In this document: positions 34,358-42,872 of the stretch, in pieces
Layout: every line of letters starts with the position of its first letter
How positions within the stretch are numbered: position 1 is the stretch's first letter
Source: Bacteroidales bacterium
Lineage (GTDB): Bacteria > Bacteroidota > Bacteroidia > Bacteroidales > UBA932
Assembly (NCBI GenBank): GCA_017443845.1
Contig: JAFSXX010000017.1
Span: 1-64,000, forward strand
Length of the DNA: 64,000 nucleotides
Reading direction: 5' to 3'
Notes under the pieces: generated by a model
What the model was told of the DNA's origin: nothing
Database searches by the model: none
Seen by the model: only the letters and a program-made list of their open reading frames with translations
Translations under genes and position numbers: made by a program

Positions 34358-34401
34358 CATCCGGAAAACTTTTTAAAAACACAAACGGGCCTTTAAGACC
34401 T

Positions 34402-35493
34402 ATGAAAAAAACGACACTATACTTCCTGATGCTGCTCGCAATGGCAACAGTATCATGCGTCGGACTCGACGACGACGGAATCGACATCACCCCCGATTCC
34501 CAGAAACAGAGGCTGGACTTCGACATCCTCGTCACGCGCGACGGAGAACTTATCTCCAAAGAGCGTACCGGAATGATGACCCGAAGCGGATCATCGTTCG
34601 AAGCAAGTGAAAAGCTTGCCACGATGGATGACGACATCCCCTTTGGTTTAATAGGTATAGACTTCGAGCACGGCGGCCGCCTGCTCCTCGACAATACCAA
34701 GGTGGAAAGCAATAACAAGGGATACAGCACATTCCTTGACTGGAACACCTGGGGAGGAGTCAACAACGCCACCTTCAGTGCCTATTACCCCTACGTCACC
34801 AATATAGAATATGGTGAAGGCAACACGAGCTATGCCATTCCCTACTCCGCTACGGAGACAGATGCGGGTCCGCTTGTATCCGAGACCGTAGAAAGGGCCA
34901 TCCAGAGCCTCAACATGATGCCGCTCCACTTCAAGCACATCACCAACGATATCGGCTACAAGATCTGCGACATCACTCCCGACAAGAATCTGCAGGGCCT
35001 TATCCACCTCCGCAAGGTGACCGCCTACAATGTGGCTTCGGCCGGAGTCTATGTCAACGACCTTATGTCCGGTGCCGGCGCATGGCGCAAGCAGGGCTAC
35101 TACCGCAAGGTCGTCGTCTTCGAAGGTGACGCCCTCGTAGGAGTCGGCTCCGAGAACGAGAAGTTCATTGGCTTCGACACCCTTGAGGACCATCTCGCCG
35201 ACAGCCACCGCTACTACTCCATCCCCGACGATATCGCGATGGGCAAGCAGTACGTTGAGGTAGTCTTCGACGTGGACGGCTTCAAGCTCAACAACTTCTA
35301 CTACAAGCCCCTCAAGGACCAGGTCCGCAAGTATATGCTCTACGGCCTCCTTCCCGACAATGTATTCGTACACGGCAAGCAGTATACATTCCACATCGGC
35401 CTCGACCTCAGCTCCGTTTACAGGGAGATCACCTTCGCTCCCGCGGTAGCCGACTGGGAGACCACAATCTACGAAAACAACGACGACTTTTGA
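34402..35493 (+). CDS. Fimbrillin-like lipoprotein, divergent
   Basis: The start at 34402 gives a 363-residue protein with a lipoprotein signal (LYFLMLLAMATVSC). A MMTRSGS motif lies about 40 residues after the Cys, a wider spacing than in the operon paralogues. It keeps the fimbrillin plan: NATFSAYYPYV, MMPLHFKHITNDIGYKI, YYSIPDDIAMGKQYVEVVF and the ending ITFAPAVADWETTI, close to the FDPA...W ending of the operon genes. Its neighbours are regulatory genes read in the same direction, and it overlaps the AraC gene by four bases. It may be a minor pilin or a sensor-linked subunit; which one is open. Confidence 0.8.
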   Translation: MKKTTLYFLMLLAMATVSCVGLDDDGIDITPDSQKQRLDFDILVTRDGELISKERTGMMTRSGSSFEASEKLATMDDDIPFGLIGIDFEHGGRLLLDNTKVESNNKGYSTFLDWNTWGGVNNATFSAYYPYVTNIEYGEGNTSYAIPYSATETDAGPLVSETVERAIQSLNMMPLHFKHITNDIGYKICDITPDKNLQGLIHLRKVTAYNVASAGVYVNDLMSGAGAWRKQGYYRKVVVFEGDALVGVGSENEKFIGFDTLEDHLADSHRYYSIPDDIAMGKQYVEVVFDVDGFKLNNFYYKPLKDQVRKYMLYGLLPDNVFVHGKQYTFHIGLDLSSVYREITFAPAVADWETTIYENNDDF

Positions 35494-36860
35494 TCGGTAG
35501 CATAATCATATTCCTGCCGTTATTCGTCTGCCTGTTCTCGGTATCGGTCCACGCCAAACTGATACCGAGGACGCAGTCGTTTGCCCCGCTGTGCCTTTTC
35601 CTGCTGGCTTATGCGGGGTTCCTCTTCACGGACTGCTGCTACGCCGACCGCAACACGTCGCCGCTGCTGCTCTCAAGGGCTACCCTGTTCGCCCAGTTTG
35701 CAGCGCCTTGCCTGATTCCGCTCCTGGTGATGTATTACCGCAGGACGATGCACATAGGCAAGGAGGAGCATCCCCTCGAGATGCTGTGGATAATAGTGCC
35801 TGTCTCGCTCTTCACGGCAGCGGCACTCCTCTATTACCTGAGCGGAGAGAGTGAGATAATCGCGATGATGCAGAGGGTACCGCGCGACAACTACGCCGGG
35901 ATATCCTCCTACAGGGGTTCGACCGTTTTCATCTATTTCATTGTAACCTCAGTCGTATTCCGGGCTGTAATGACTGTCGAGCTGCTCTGGTTCGCCGGCT
36001 TCATAATCAATCTGGCAATCAAGCAGAAATTCCGCCTCAAGAACGTTTACCGATTCTACTTTAAAGGGGAGAGCATAAAGTTGTCAGGCTACCATACGCT
36101 GTTCATACTGCCGATGTACTTCATCATCCTCATCAAATTCCTGCTTCTCAAGCAGGCAATGTTGAGTGAGCCGGTTTATGCCTATATATTCGCCCTGCTG
36201 TTGACATTCTGCATCTTAGGATTCTCTTACGTGGCTCTCTTCGGGGCGCGGAAAACCATCACGCGCAAGGAGATGAAGAACGCATTCCGCTACAATTACT
36301 CGCCCAAGAACAAGGCGCAGGCAGTGGAAGAGATGCTCGACGACCTTCTCGACGAGGCTGAGGAGGATGCCCTGAGGAGGATTCAGGAAAAGATTTCGGA
36401 GGATCTCCACATAGAGGCCTTCCGTTCGCCCGATACTCCGGCCGTGGAGCGCAATTCGATCGCAGAGCAGGTATTCTCCGCCGTATCCGACTCCTGGGGC
36501 GAGGACACCCTCCTCACGCAGTTCCAGCACCTGATGAGGGACGAGATGCTCTTCCTCCAGCCGAGGCTGAGCCTGGACGATGTGGCCGACAAGCTCGGAA
36601 CCAACAAATTCTATGTCTCCAAGATGGTCAACAACGCCTATAACCTGGGCTTCCCCGAGTTGATCAACACCCTGAGGGTAGATTATGCGGAGCAGTACAT
36701 CCTCAATCACCGCGACGCCAAGCAGGACGAGATAGCCCGGCAGTGCGGATTCCTGAGCGCCTCGTCGTTCAACACGACTTTCAAGAAAGTCACGGGCGTC
36801 ACGCCTAAAGTCTGGATAGCCTCGGCAGCCAGTACGAGGGGCACTGAAGATCAGCAATGA
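35490..36860 (+). CDS. Membrane-bound AraC-family transcriptional regulator
   Basis: This 456-residue protein has about six or seven N-terminal membrane helices (residues 1-255) and a cytoplasmic C-terminal AraC DNA-binding domain (about 345-450). The latter has two helix-turn-helix units, LSLDDVADKLGTNKFYVSKM and DEIARQCGFLSASSFNTTF, and the family end GVTPKVW. The best start is TTG at 35490, overlapping the previous stop as TTGA; no ATG occurs before the first helix. A regulator tethered to the membrane beside a pilus operon suggests control of fimbriae by an envelope signal. Its stop overlaps the next gene by four bases (ATGA). Confidence 0.88.
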   Translation: MIGSIIIFLPLFVCLFSVSVHAKLIPRTQSFAPLCLFLLAYAGFLFTDCCYADRNTSPLLLSRATLFAQFAAPCLIPLLVMYYRRTMHIGKEEHPLEMLWIIVPVSLFTAAALLYYLSGESEIIAMMQRVPRDNYAGISSYRGSTVFIYFIVTSVVFRAVMTVELLWFAGFIINLAIKQKFRLKNVYRFYFKGESIKLSGYHTLFILPMYFIILIKFLLLKQAMLSEPVYAYIFALLLTFCILGFSYVALFGARKTITRKEMKNAFRYNYSPKNKAQAVEEMLDDLLDEAEEDALRRIQEKISEDLHIEAFRSPDTPAVERNSIAEQVFSAVSDSWGEDTLLTQFQHLMRDEMLFLQPRLSLDDVADKLGTNKFYVSKMVNNAYNLGFPELINTLRVDYAEQYILNHRDAKQDEIARQCGFLSASSFNTTFKKVTGVTPKVWIASAASTRGTEDQQ

Positions 36861-37258
36861 CAGACTTTTCCAAATATAATGTCCTGGTAGTGGACGACGT
36901 GCCGCTGAACCTGAAACTGGTGACAAAGATGCTCACCCGCTTCAATTTCAGGATCAGGACCGCCGCCAACGGGCTCCAGGCCCTCGAAGCCGTCCGCGAG
37001 GAGATTCCGGACCTTATCCTGCTCGATATTCTGATGCCCGTAATGGACGGGTTCGACATGCTGAAGATCCTGCGCGCAAATCCTGCCACCGAGAAGGTGC
37101 GCGTCATAATCCTATCCGCCCTCAATTCCAACGAAGATGTCGTAAAGGGCTTCAATCTCGGTGCCAACGATTTCATCACAAAGCCCATAATAATGGAGAA
37201 GCTGGTCCACTCCGTAGATGACCAGCTTCAACTTTCGCCGCGTTACAACGCGGAGTAA
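36857..37258 (+). CDS. Single-domain response regulator (paralogue of 13057-13482)
   Basis: The 133-residue receiver has Asp13-Asp14, phospho-acceptor Asp57 in LILLDILMPVMDGF and Lys in FITKPI. It has no output domain. It is coupled by a four-base overlap to the AraC gene and has no kinase beside it. Its sequence is far closer to the receiver at 13057-13482 than two random receivers would be, including identical blocks ILSALNSNEDVVKGF and KPIIMEKL. A shared kinase (9330-11282) is therefore possible. Confidence 0.92.
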   Translation: MTDFSKYNVLVVDDVPLNLKLVTKMLTRFNFRIRTAANGLQALEAVREEIPDLILLDILMPVMDGFDMLKILRANPATEKVRVIILSALNSNEDVVKGFNLGANDFITKPIIMEKLVHSVDDQLQLSPRYNAE

Positions 37259-37270
37259 ATCCACTTTCTG

Positions 37271-38203
37271 CTATTTGAGAGCGTCAAGCGCCTTCCTGGC
37301 GTCGGCTCCGAATTTGGAGTCGGAAAGAGCCTTGGAGAAGAACTCCTTTGCCTTCTCTGTATTCTTGAGCTGCTGATAGAGGGCTCCGACCGTATAGGCT
37401 ACCTGACCGGCATTCTCGGCACCAGGAGCAGCTTCGAGATACTGTTCGAAGTATTTGATGGCTTCCGCGCTCTTGCCTGAGAGATGCGAGGCCTGGCCTG
37501 CTATCTGGAGAGCCTGGGGATTGGCCACATATCCGTTGCTGGTAACCGCATCCTCGACTGCATCTGCGAAGTTCTTGGCCTTGAGATTCTCGAGGGAGCG
37601 CTTGAGAAAGAACTTGCCCATCTGGGCATAAGCATTCTTCTGCTGTCCGTTCTCGGCTGCAAGTGCATAGGCCTTGAGCGCTTCCGCGGACCTTTCGGCG
37701 CCTTCGAGAGCCATTCCGTAGCGAAGGGCGGCGACACCGTTGTCGGGATCGAGTTCGAGCGCGCGGGCGTAGGCATCGGTTGCGGCATCGAAATTCCTGG
37801 CGTTGAGAAGCGCGAGGCCTTTCTTCATATATGCCTGGGGAATGAGGGACGAAGCCTTCGAAGCTGTCTCCTCGTCGCCGTTAGCCTTGGCCAGGGCGAC
37901 CGCCTCGTTGAGATTTGCGAGGGCAGCCTCGACATTGTTGTTCTGGAGATTCTGTATAGCTACAGAATTCAGGGTTTTGGGAATTACGCCCTGGCAGACA
38001 GCCACGAGCTCGGCGCCTTTCTCGCCGCAGGCCTCGGCCATCTTGAGGGCCTGGCGGAAACCTGTGAGGGCAGCTTCATAATTGCCGGAAACGAGCGCCT
38101 CGTTGGCCAATTTTGCCGTTTCCGTAGCATCAACCATATTTTGCGCGGAAATCACGGTAACAGCTGAAAATAACGCTGCAAGGGATACCAATACTTTTTT
38201 CAT
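37271..38203 (-). CDS. Exported tetratricopeptide-repeat protein
   Basis: The 310-residue protein begins at 38203 with a signal peptide (MKKVLVSLAALFSAVTVISA) and then consists of TPR units. Examples are YEAALTGFRQALKMAEACG, ALLNARNFDAATDAYARALE (residues about 138-158) and YTVGALYQQLKNTEKAKEFF near the C-terminus. Such proteins are protein-interaction scaffolds, here periplasmic or surface exposed. No enzymatic domain is visible. It is convergent with the response regulator gene, with 12 bases between stops. The function is unknown. Confidence 0.83.
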   Translation of the reverse strand: MKKVLVSLAALFSAVTVISAQNMVDATETAKLANEALVSGNYEAALTGFRQALKMAEACGEKGAELVAVCQGVIPKTLNSVAIQNLQNNNVEAALANLNEAVALAKANGDEETASKASSLIPQAYMKKGLALLNARNFDAATDAYARALELDPDNGVAALRYGMALEGAERSAEALKAYALAAENGQQKNAYAQMGKFFLKRSLENLKAKNFADAVEDAVTSNGYVANPQALQIAGQASHLSGKSAEAIKYFEQYLEAAPGAENAGQVAYTVGALYQQLKNTEKAKEFFSKALSDSKFGADARKALDALK

Positions 38204-38236
38204 CGTGTAGGGTTTAATTGTTATAATTATAAGATG

Positions 38237-38244
38237 CAAAATTA
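38237..38244 (-). promoter_or_regulatory. -7 box of the TPR gene
   Basis: TAATTTTG on the minus strand, about 34 bases before the start codon, is a perfect -7 element; the -33 element is not clear. Confidence 0.45.
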
Positions 38245-38292
38245 ACAAAAGAATAACATCAAGCCTCAACACAGAGGCAAAAAAAGAAAAAA

Positions 38293-38628
38293 GGCGGGAC
38301 GATAAGCCGAATTCCGTATCCGTCCGAAGCCGGATTTCCGTCATTTATCTGTTGCAACCTACCCCCCGGCATCGGGCGGGCAGCCCTCATCTGCCGGTAT
38401 ATTTGGTCTTGCAGCCCTCCGGGACGTACCCCGACGACGTCGCCGCCGCCGGCCGTGAGCTCTTGCCTCGCGTTTTCACCCTTACCCGGATCGGATCGCT
38501 CCGCCCGGGCGGTTGTTTTCTGTTACGCCTGCCAAAAGATTACTCCCTTCTGCGCTTTCCGCAGGGAGGCGCCCTGCGCTGTCCGGACTGTCCTCCCCCC
38601 TTTCGGGAGGCGACGGAATGTCCCGCCT
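38293..38628 (-). ncRNA. rnpB: RNase P RNA (class A)
   Basis: On the minus strand the RNA starts GGCGGGACATTCCG and ends CGGCTTATCGTCCCGCC, so its ends pair as helix P1. The universal conserved regions appear in order: ACAGTCCGGAC, GGCGTAACAGAAAACAACCG, GGTAAGGGTGAAAACGCGAG, GGCAAGAGCTCAC, GGTAGGTTGCAACAGATAAA and AATTCGGCTTATC. P1 is followed by TTTTTT, which probably ends transcription. Length of about 336 bases is typical. It catalyses 5' maturation of tRNAs together with RnpA. Confidence 0.97.
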
Positions 38629-38635
38629 TGGGCCG

Positions 38636-38643
38636 CAAAGATA
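38636..38643 (-). promoter_or_regulatory. -7 box of rnpB
   Basis: TATCTTTG on the minus strand lies 7 bases before the RNA 5' end, the right distance for this element. The -33 element is not clear. Confidence 0.65.
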
Positions 38644-38655
38644 GCGCTATTTTAT

Positions 38656-38663
38656 TATATTTG
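38656..38663 (+). promoter_or_regulatory. -7 box of the ABC exporter gene
   Basis: TATATTTG is a perfect -7 element; predicted transcription starts about 14 bases before the ATG. It lies 12 bp from the divergent rnpB element. Confidence 0.55.
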
Positions 38664-38683
38664 CACTCTCCAAACCATTACCG

Positions 38684-40495
38684 ATGAACATTTTCCAACT
38701 CTTCAAGAAGATCAGCCGCTTTGTCAAGCCCTACCGATGGCTGGTCATCATTACCCTGGTAATGACATTGATCGGCTCCCTTATGGCGCAGGTCAACGCC
38801 ATAGTGCTCGACCGCACCGTGGATGCCATCAACGCCCTGATCGGCACCGATTTCACCTGGCCCCAGGCGGCCCGGATCCTGACCATCATCAGCATCGTGC
38901 TGCTTGGCAAGGAGATTATCTCGGCGCTCATCACCTTCGCCCAGAATTACTACGGCGAACGGATGCGCATTTTCATCTCGCGCGACCTGGCCCAGAGCGT
39001 CATCGAAAAGGTCCTGACCTTCAAGATGGCATATTTCAACACCGACGAGAATGCCACCGGCAAGCTACAGGCCCGTATAGACCAGGGAGTTAGCAGCATC
39101 TCGCGCACGGTGCAGAATTTCTTCATCGACCTGCTGCCCCTCTTCACCAGCGCTCTGCTTGCCCTTATCCTGATGTTCGCGGCCAATGTATATGTGGGCC
39201 TTGTGGCCCTCGCCATAGTGCCTGTTTACTTTTGGATTACCTACCGCCAGGCGCGCAGGCTCAAGGGGTGGCGCCGCGAGATGCGCTCCCACCTCGAGAG
39301 CAAAAGCCAGGGCATAAAGAATATCATCGACTCGATAAATGTCATAAAGAGCTTCAACCGCGAGAAGATCGAGGCCCAGAAGCAGCTGGATATCCAGAAC
39401 CAGGTGACCGACAACCAGATGAAGACCCGCAAGGTGGCATTCTACTACAACGGCATCAAGAGTTTCGTCAAGCAGGTGGGAACGGTGCTGGTCATCATCC
39501 TCACGGCATATCTGGTGCTCATCCAGTATCCCGGAATGACGATCGGTAAGATAATGTACCACGTGATGCTCTTCAGCAACGTCATAGCCCCCATCACGCA
39601 GCTGCAGCGCATTTTCGACGACGTGAACGACGCCCTTATCTATGCTGAAGGATTCTTCGGCATACTCGACTCCGACTCGGAAGTCGAACCTACCGGCACA
39701 TACCGCCCCGAGAAGGTCCTCGGCAACTTCGAGATCTCCCACGTGGATTTCACATATCCCAACGGCAACAAGGCGCTGCACGATATCAATATGAATATCG
39801 CCAGCGGCCGTATCACCGCCCTGGTGGGCCTAAGCGGAGCCGGTAAATCGACCATAGTGAACCTGCTCGACAAATTCTATGCGCCCGACTGCGGGCAGAT
39901 AAAGCTCGACGGCGTAGACCTCCGGGAGTGGGATACCAAGTTCCTGAGGGACAACATCGGCCTGGTGCTCCAGAAGAACCACATTTTCGACGGGACGATC
40001 GAGGAGAATATCCGCTATGGCCGGCCCGACGCAAGCCTCGAGGAGGTGAAGGAGGCCGCGCGCAAGGCTTATATCTACGACCAGATAATGGCCCTGCCGA
40101 AGGGATTCGAAAACAAGGCGGCGGACCTCTCCGGAGGGCAGCAGCAGCGCATCGCAATCGCCAGGATGTTCCTCAAGAACCCGCCTATCATATTCCTCGA
40201 CGAACCTACCGCATCGCTCGACGCCATCGCTACGGAGCAGATAAAGGCCAGCATAGACGCCATCAAGCGCGACAGGACGGTGATAATGATATCGCACTCC
40301 ATCTCGCAGATAATCGACAGCGATTATGTCTATGCGTTGCAGAAAGGCCGTGTGGAGCAGGGCGGCGATCCCGACGAGGTTTACCGGCAGGGCGGCGTTT
40401 ACAAAGACATAGTCGATGCCTCGGCCCGTAGCCTCAACATCGAGAAACTGGCCCAGACCATCGACCGCAACGGCGACGGCAAGTTTGACAACTGA
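38684..40495 (+). CDS. ABC exporter, fused permease and ATPase
   Basis: This 603-residue half-transporter has a six-helix exporter domain (about 20-310) and a C-terminal ATPase. Walker A is GLSGAGKST near 386, the signature [16 protein letters not shown] near 490, Walker B IIFLDEPTASLDA and the H-loop MISHSISQI. The order is that of MsbA/multidrug-type exporters working as homodimers. There is no peptidase or substrate-specific domain. The gene is alone with pdxB downstream after 17 bases; the association is probably only transcriptional. Substrate (lipid, peptide or drug) is unknown. Confidence 0.92.
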   Translation: MNIFQLFKKISRFVKPYRWLVIITLVMTLIGSLMAQVNAIVLDRTVDAINALIGTDFTWPQAARILTIISIVLLGKEIISALITFAQNYYGERMRIFISRDLAQSVIEKVLTFKMAYFNTDENATGKLQARIDQGVSSISRTVQNFFIDLLPLFTSALLALILMFAANVYVGLVALAIVPVYFWITYRQARRLKGWRREMRSHLESKSQGIKNIIDSINVIKSFNREKIEAQKQLDIQNQVTDNQMKTRKVAFYYNGIKSFVKQVGTVLVIILTAYLVLIQYPGMTIGKIMYHVMLFSNVIAPITQLQRIFDDVNDALIYAEGFFGILDSDSEVEPTGTYRPEKVLGNFEISHVDFTYPNGNKALHDINMNIASGRITALVGLSGAGKSTIVNLLDKFYAPDCGQIKLDGVDLREWDTKFLRDNIGLVLQKNHIFDGTIEENIRYGRPDASLEEVKEAARKAYIYDQIMALPKGFENKAADLSGGQQQRIAIARMFLKNPPIIFLDEPTASLDAIATEQIKASIDAIKRDRTVIMISHSISQIIDSDYVYALQKGRVEQGGDPDEVYRQGGVYKDIVDASARSLNIEKLAQTIDRNGDGKFDN

Positions 40496-40512
40496 CACAT
40501 AATTTTGTGATA

Positions 40513-41673
40513 ATGCAGATTGTAGCCGACGATAAGATACCTTTCCTGCGCGGAGTGCTGGAGCCCTTCGCAGAGGTGGTCTATATGCCCGGGGCAGCCA
40601 TCTCCCCTGCCGATGTCAGGGATGCTGACGCGCTGATCGTGCGTACCAGGACGCGCTGCGACGAGGCCCTGCTCGCCGGATCGAAGGTTAAAGCCATCGC
40701 TACCGCCACTATCGGCTTCGACCACATCGACACCCTGTGGTGCGATAAGGCCGGGATCGCCTGGAGCGCCGCGCCGGGCTGCAACTCGGGTTCGGTGGCC
40801 CAATACATCGCCTCCGCCCTGGCTGTGACGGCCATAAGGCGCGGACTCAGCCTCGACAGGATGACGCTTGGAGTCATCGGCGTGGGGCACGTCGGGAGCA
40901 AGGTCGCCACTGTCGGAAGGGCGCTGGGAATGCGCGTGCTGCTCAACGATCCGCCCCGGGAACGCGCCGAAGGCGATTCGGAGAGATTCGTGCAGCTGGA
41001 TGAACTTATCGCCGCCAGCAATATCATAACCCTGCACGTTCCCCTCACAAAGGAGGGCCGAGATGCAACCTGGCACCTGTTCGACGGGGAGAGGCTCTCG
41101 ATGCTGCGGCCGGGGCAGATACTGATAAACTCATCCCGCGGCGCAGTGGTCGACAATCAGGCCCTCAGGCAGAGACTATCCGAAGGGGCATACCAGTCGT
41201 GCTGCCTCTGCTCGGCCTCCGCGATACTCGACGTTTGGGAAGACGAGCCCCTCATAGACCGCGCACTGGCCTCCAGACTGGACCTCGGCACGCCGCACAT
41301 CGCCGGTTACAGTGCGGACGGGAAGGCGGCCGGCACCACTGCTGCCGTCAGATTCATAGCCTCGCAGCTGGGATTGCCGCTTGGGCACTGGAATGGTCCT
41401 GAGCTTGGAATCGGCCCGGAAATGGTCATCGACGCCGCCGGCAAGACGAGGCAGGAGGTGCTCTGCGAGGCGATTCTCGGAACTTACGACATCCGCCGGG
41501 ACAGCGATGCGCTCTCGGCCGATCCCGATGCATTCGAGAACCTCAGGGGCAACTATCCCGTCAGGCGCGAACCGCAGGCCTTCAAACTGACTCTCCTCAA
41601 CGCCGACAAGGGCACTGAGGCCGCCCTGGAGGCACTCGGATTCCGTCTCCGATCCGTTTTTAAACGTTTATAA
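40513..41673 (+). CDS. pdxB: Erythronate-4-phosphate dehydrogenase
   Basis: The 386-residue protein belongs to the D-2-hydroxyacid dehydrogenases. The start ATG at 40513 is preferred to an in-frame GTG two codons earlier. The N-terminal MQIVADDKIPF and NSGSVAQYIASAL segments are typical of PdxB. The Rossmann motif is GVIGVGHVGSKVA, with acidic NDPP end. Catalytic residues lie in NSSRGAVVDN (Arg), DVWEDEP (Glu) and TPHIAGYS (His). PdxB oxidises 4-phosphoerythronate in the deoxyxylulose-5-phosphate-dependent route to vitamin B6. A C-terminal dimerisation extension (about 290-386) sets PdxB apart from SerA-like enzymes. Confidence 0.93.
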   Translation: MQIVADDKIPFLRGVLEPFAEVVYMPGAAISPADVRDADALIVRTRTRCDEALLAGSKVKAIATATIGFDHIDTLWCDKAGIAWSAAPGCNSGSVAQYIASALAVTAIRRGLSLDRMTLGVIGVGHVGSKVATVGRALGMRVLLNDPPRERAEGDSERFVQLDELIAASNIITLHVPLTKEGRDATWHLFDGERLSMLRPGQILINSSRGAVVDNQALRQRLSEGAYQSCCLCSASAILDVWEDEPLIDRALASRLDLGTPHIAGYSADGKAAGTTAAVRFIASQLGLPLGHWNGPELGIGPEMVIDAAGKTRQEVLCEAILGTYDIRRDSDALSADPDAFENLRGNYPVRREPQAFKLTLLNADKGTEAALEALGFRLRSVFKRL

Positions 41674-41680
41674 ACGTTTA
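41661..41680. promoter_or_regulatory. 20-bp perfect palindrome overlapping the pdxB stop codon
   Basis: Two tandem copies of TAAACGTTTA form a perfect 20-bp palindrome. A related sequence (CGTTTTTAAAC, then ATTTATAAACG) lies at 14672-14693, also just after a stop codon. It may be a protein-binding site; I know of no matching regulator. Confidence 0.45.
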
Positions 41681-41801
41681 TCGTTTTTGGCCGCTCCGAC
41701 AAAAAACGGGGTCGGCTCATTATTTGTCAAAAGAGACATGTCATCCCGCCTCCGAGGCGCTATATTCGCAGCGTCAAATTTTAAACAAAGGAGGTATTAC
41801 A

Positions 41802-42863
41802 ATGAAGAAAAGATTTGTGGTGGCGGCAGTAACGGCCTCCGTCATCCTCGCATCCTGCGGCATCGATCAGGCCGGAAATGAATCCAAACTCATACTGAGG
41901 TTCACCGAACCGCTCAGCAATCTTCCGACAAGGGCCACCGGCGGCACGGACACCAACTCGTTCATCCTGTCGGTCACCGGCATCGGAGGAGAGACAATCT
42001 ACAAAGGTGCGTACGGCTCCCGCCCGCGCGACCTGTCGGTCAAGGCCGGTACCTATGAGATTTCGGTAGTCTCGCAGGAGTTCAGCGCCCCCGCCTTCGA
42101 ACAGCCCCAGTACGGGGATTCGCAGATCGTGGTTGCGGCAAACGGCGAACCGGTACAGGTGTCGTTCCTGTGCAAGATGGTCAATGCGGGCATCAAAATC
42201 ACGCTCACGGATGCCTTCAAGGCCAAATATCCGGCCGGAAGCCTGCTGCTCAGGCAGGACAACGGAAGCCTTGCCTACACCTATAATGAAAGCCGTACCG
42301 GATACTTCGCAAGCGGTGAGGTCGGGTTCTATTACGTGAACGGAGGGAACCAGAGCGTGCTTTTCAACCGCCAGGTCAGCCCCGGAGAGCGGCACGTACT
42401 GACCCTCAACGCATCGTCGGACGACAGTCCGTCGGGATTCTCAATCAAGGTCGATACCACTGCCTACGCCATAGTCGAGACGGTGACCATCGGGCAGGAG
42501 TACTCGGGAGCCGACGGCTCCTCGGCCAAGAAAGCCCTTAGCGTCAGCCAGGCGGCGAGCCATATGGGCGATACCGTATGGGTGTGGGGTTATATCGTAG
42601 GAGGCGACCTTAGCAGCAGTTCCGCCAAATTCGCCGCCCCTTTTGAGAAAAGTTCGAATCTTGCGATCGCGGCGACGGCTTCGGAGCGGACTTTCGCCAA
42701 CTGCTTCTCTGTCGAGCTATCGAAGGCCGCCATCAAAAGTGCCCTCAACCTGGTGGACAACCCGGGGCATCTTGGCAAACGGGTCTGTCTCAAGGGCAAA
42801 GTATCCACCTACTTCGGCCTTACGGGTCTGAAGTCGGTATCGGATTATGAACTGGGAGATTGA
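41802..42863 (+). CDS. DUF4493/DUF6359-like lipoprotein
   Basis: The 353-residue lipoprotein starts at 41802 behind AAAGGAGGT, an unusually strong Shine-Dalgarno sequence for this phylum. The signal ends at VILASC and a LPTRATG motif follows about 30 residues later. The N-terminal part (about 40-230) has SFILSVTGIGGETIYKGAYG and AGTYEISVVS, patterns of DUF4493-type fimbrillin-like surface proteins. The C-terminal part (about 250-350) has DTVWVWGYIVGGDL and GKRVCLKGKVSTYFGLTGLK, an OB-fold-like domain resembling DUF6359. It is probably a surface or outer-membrane lipoprotein; its partner is unknown. Confidence 0.78.
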   Translation: MKKRFVVAAVTASVILASCGIDQAGNESKLILRFTEPLSNLPTRATGGTDTNSFILSVTGIGGETIYKGAYGSRPRDLSVKAGTYEISVVSQEFSAPAFEQPQYGDSQIVVAANGEPVQVSFLCKMVNAGIKITLTDAFKAKYPAGSLLLRQDNGSLAYTYNESRTGYFASGEVGFYYVNGGNQSVLFNRQVSPGERHVLTLNASSDDSPSGFSIKVDTTAYAIVETVTIGQEYSGADGSSAKKALSVSQAASHMGDTVWVWGYIVGGDLSSSSAKFAAPFEKSSNLAIAATASERTFANCFSVELSKAAIKSALNLVDNPGHLGKRVCLKGKVSTYFGLTGLKSVSDYELGD

Positions 42864-42872
42864 TGAGGCCCT

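Noticed and set aside
34206..34401. Invertible promoter controlling the fimbrial operon
   Set aside because: I found no inverted repeats flanking the region by eye, and both promoters already point the right way.
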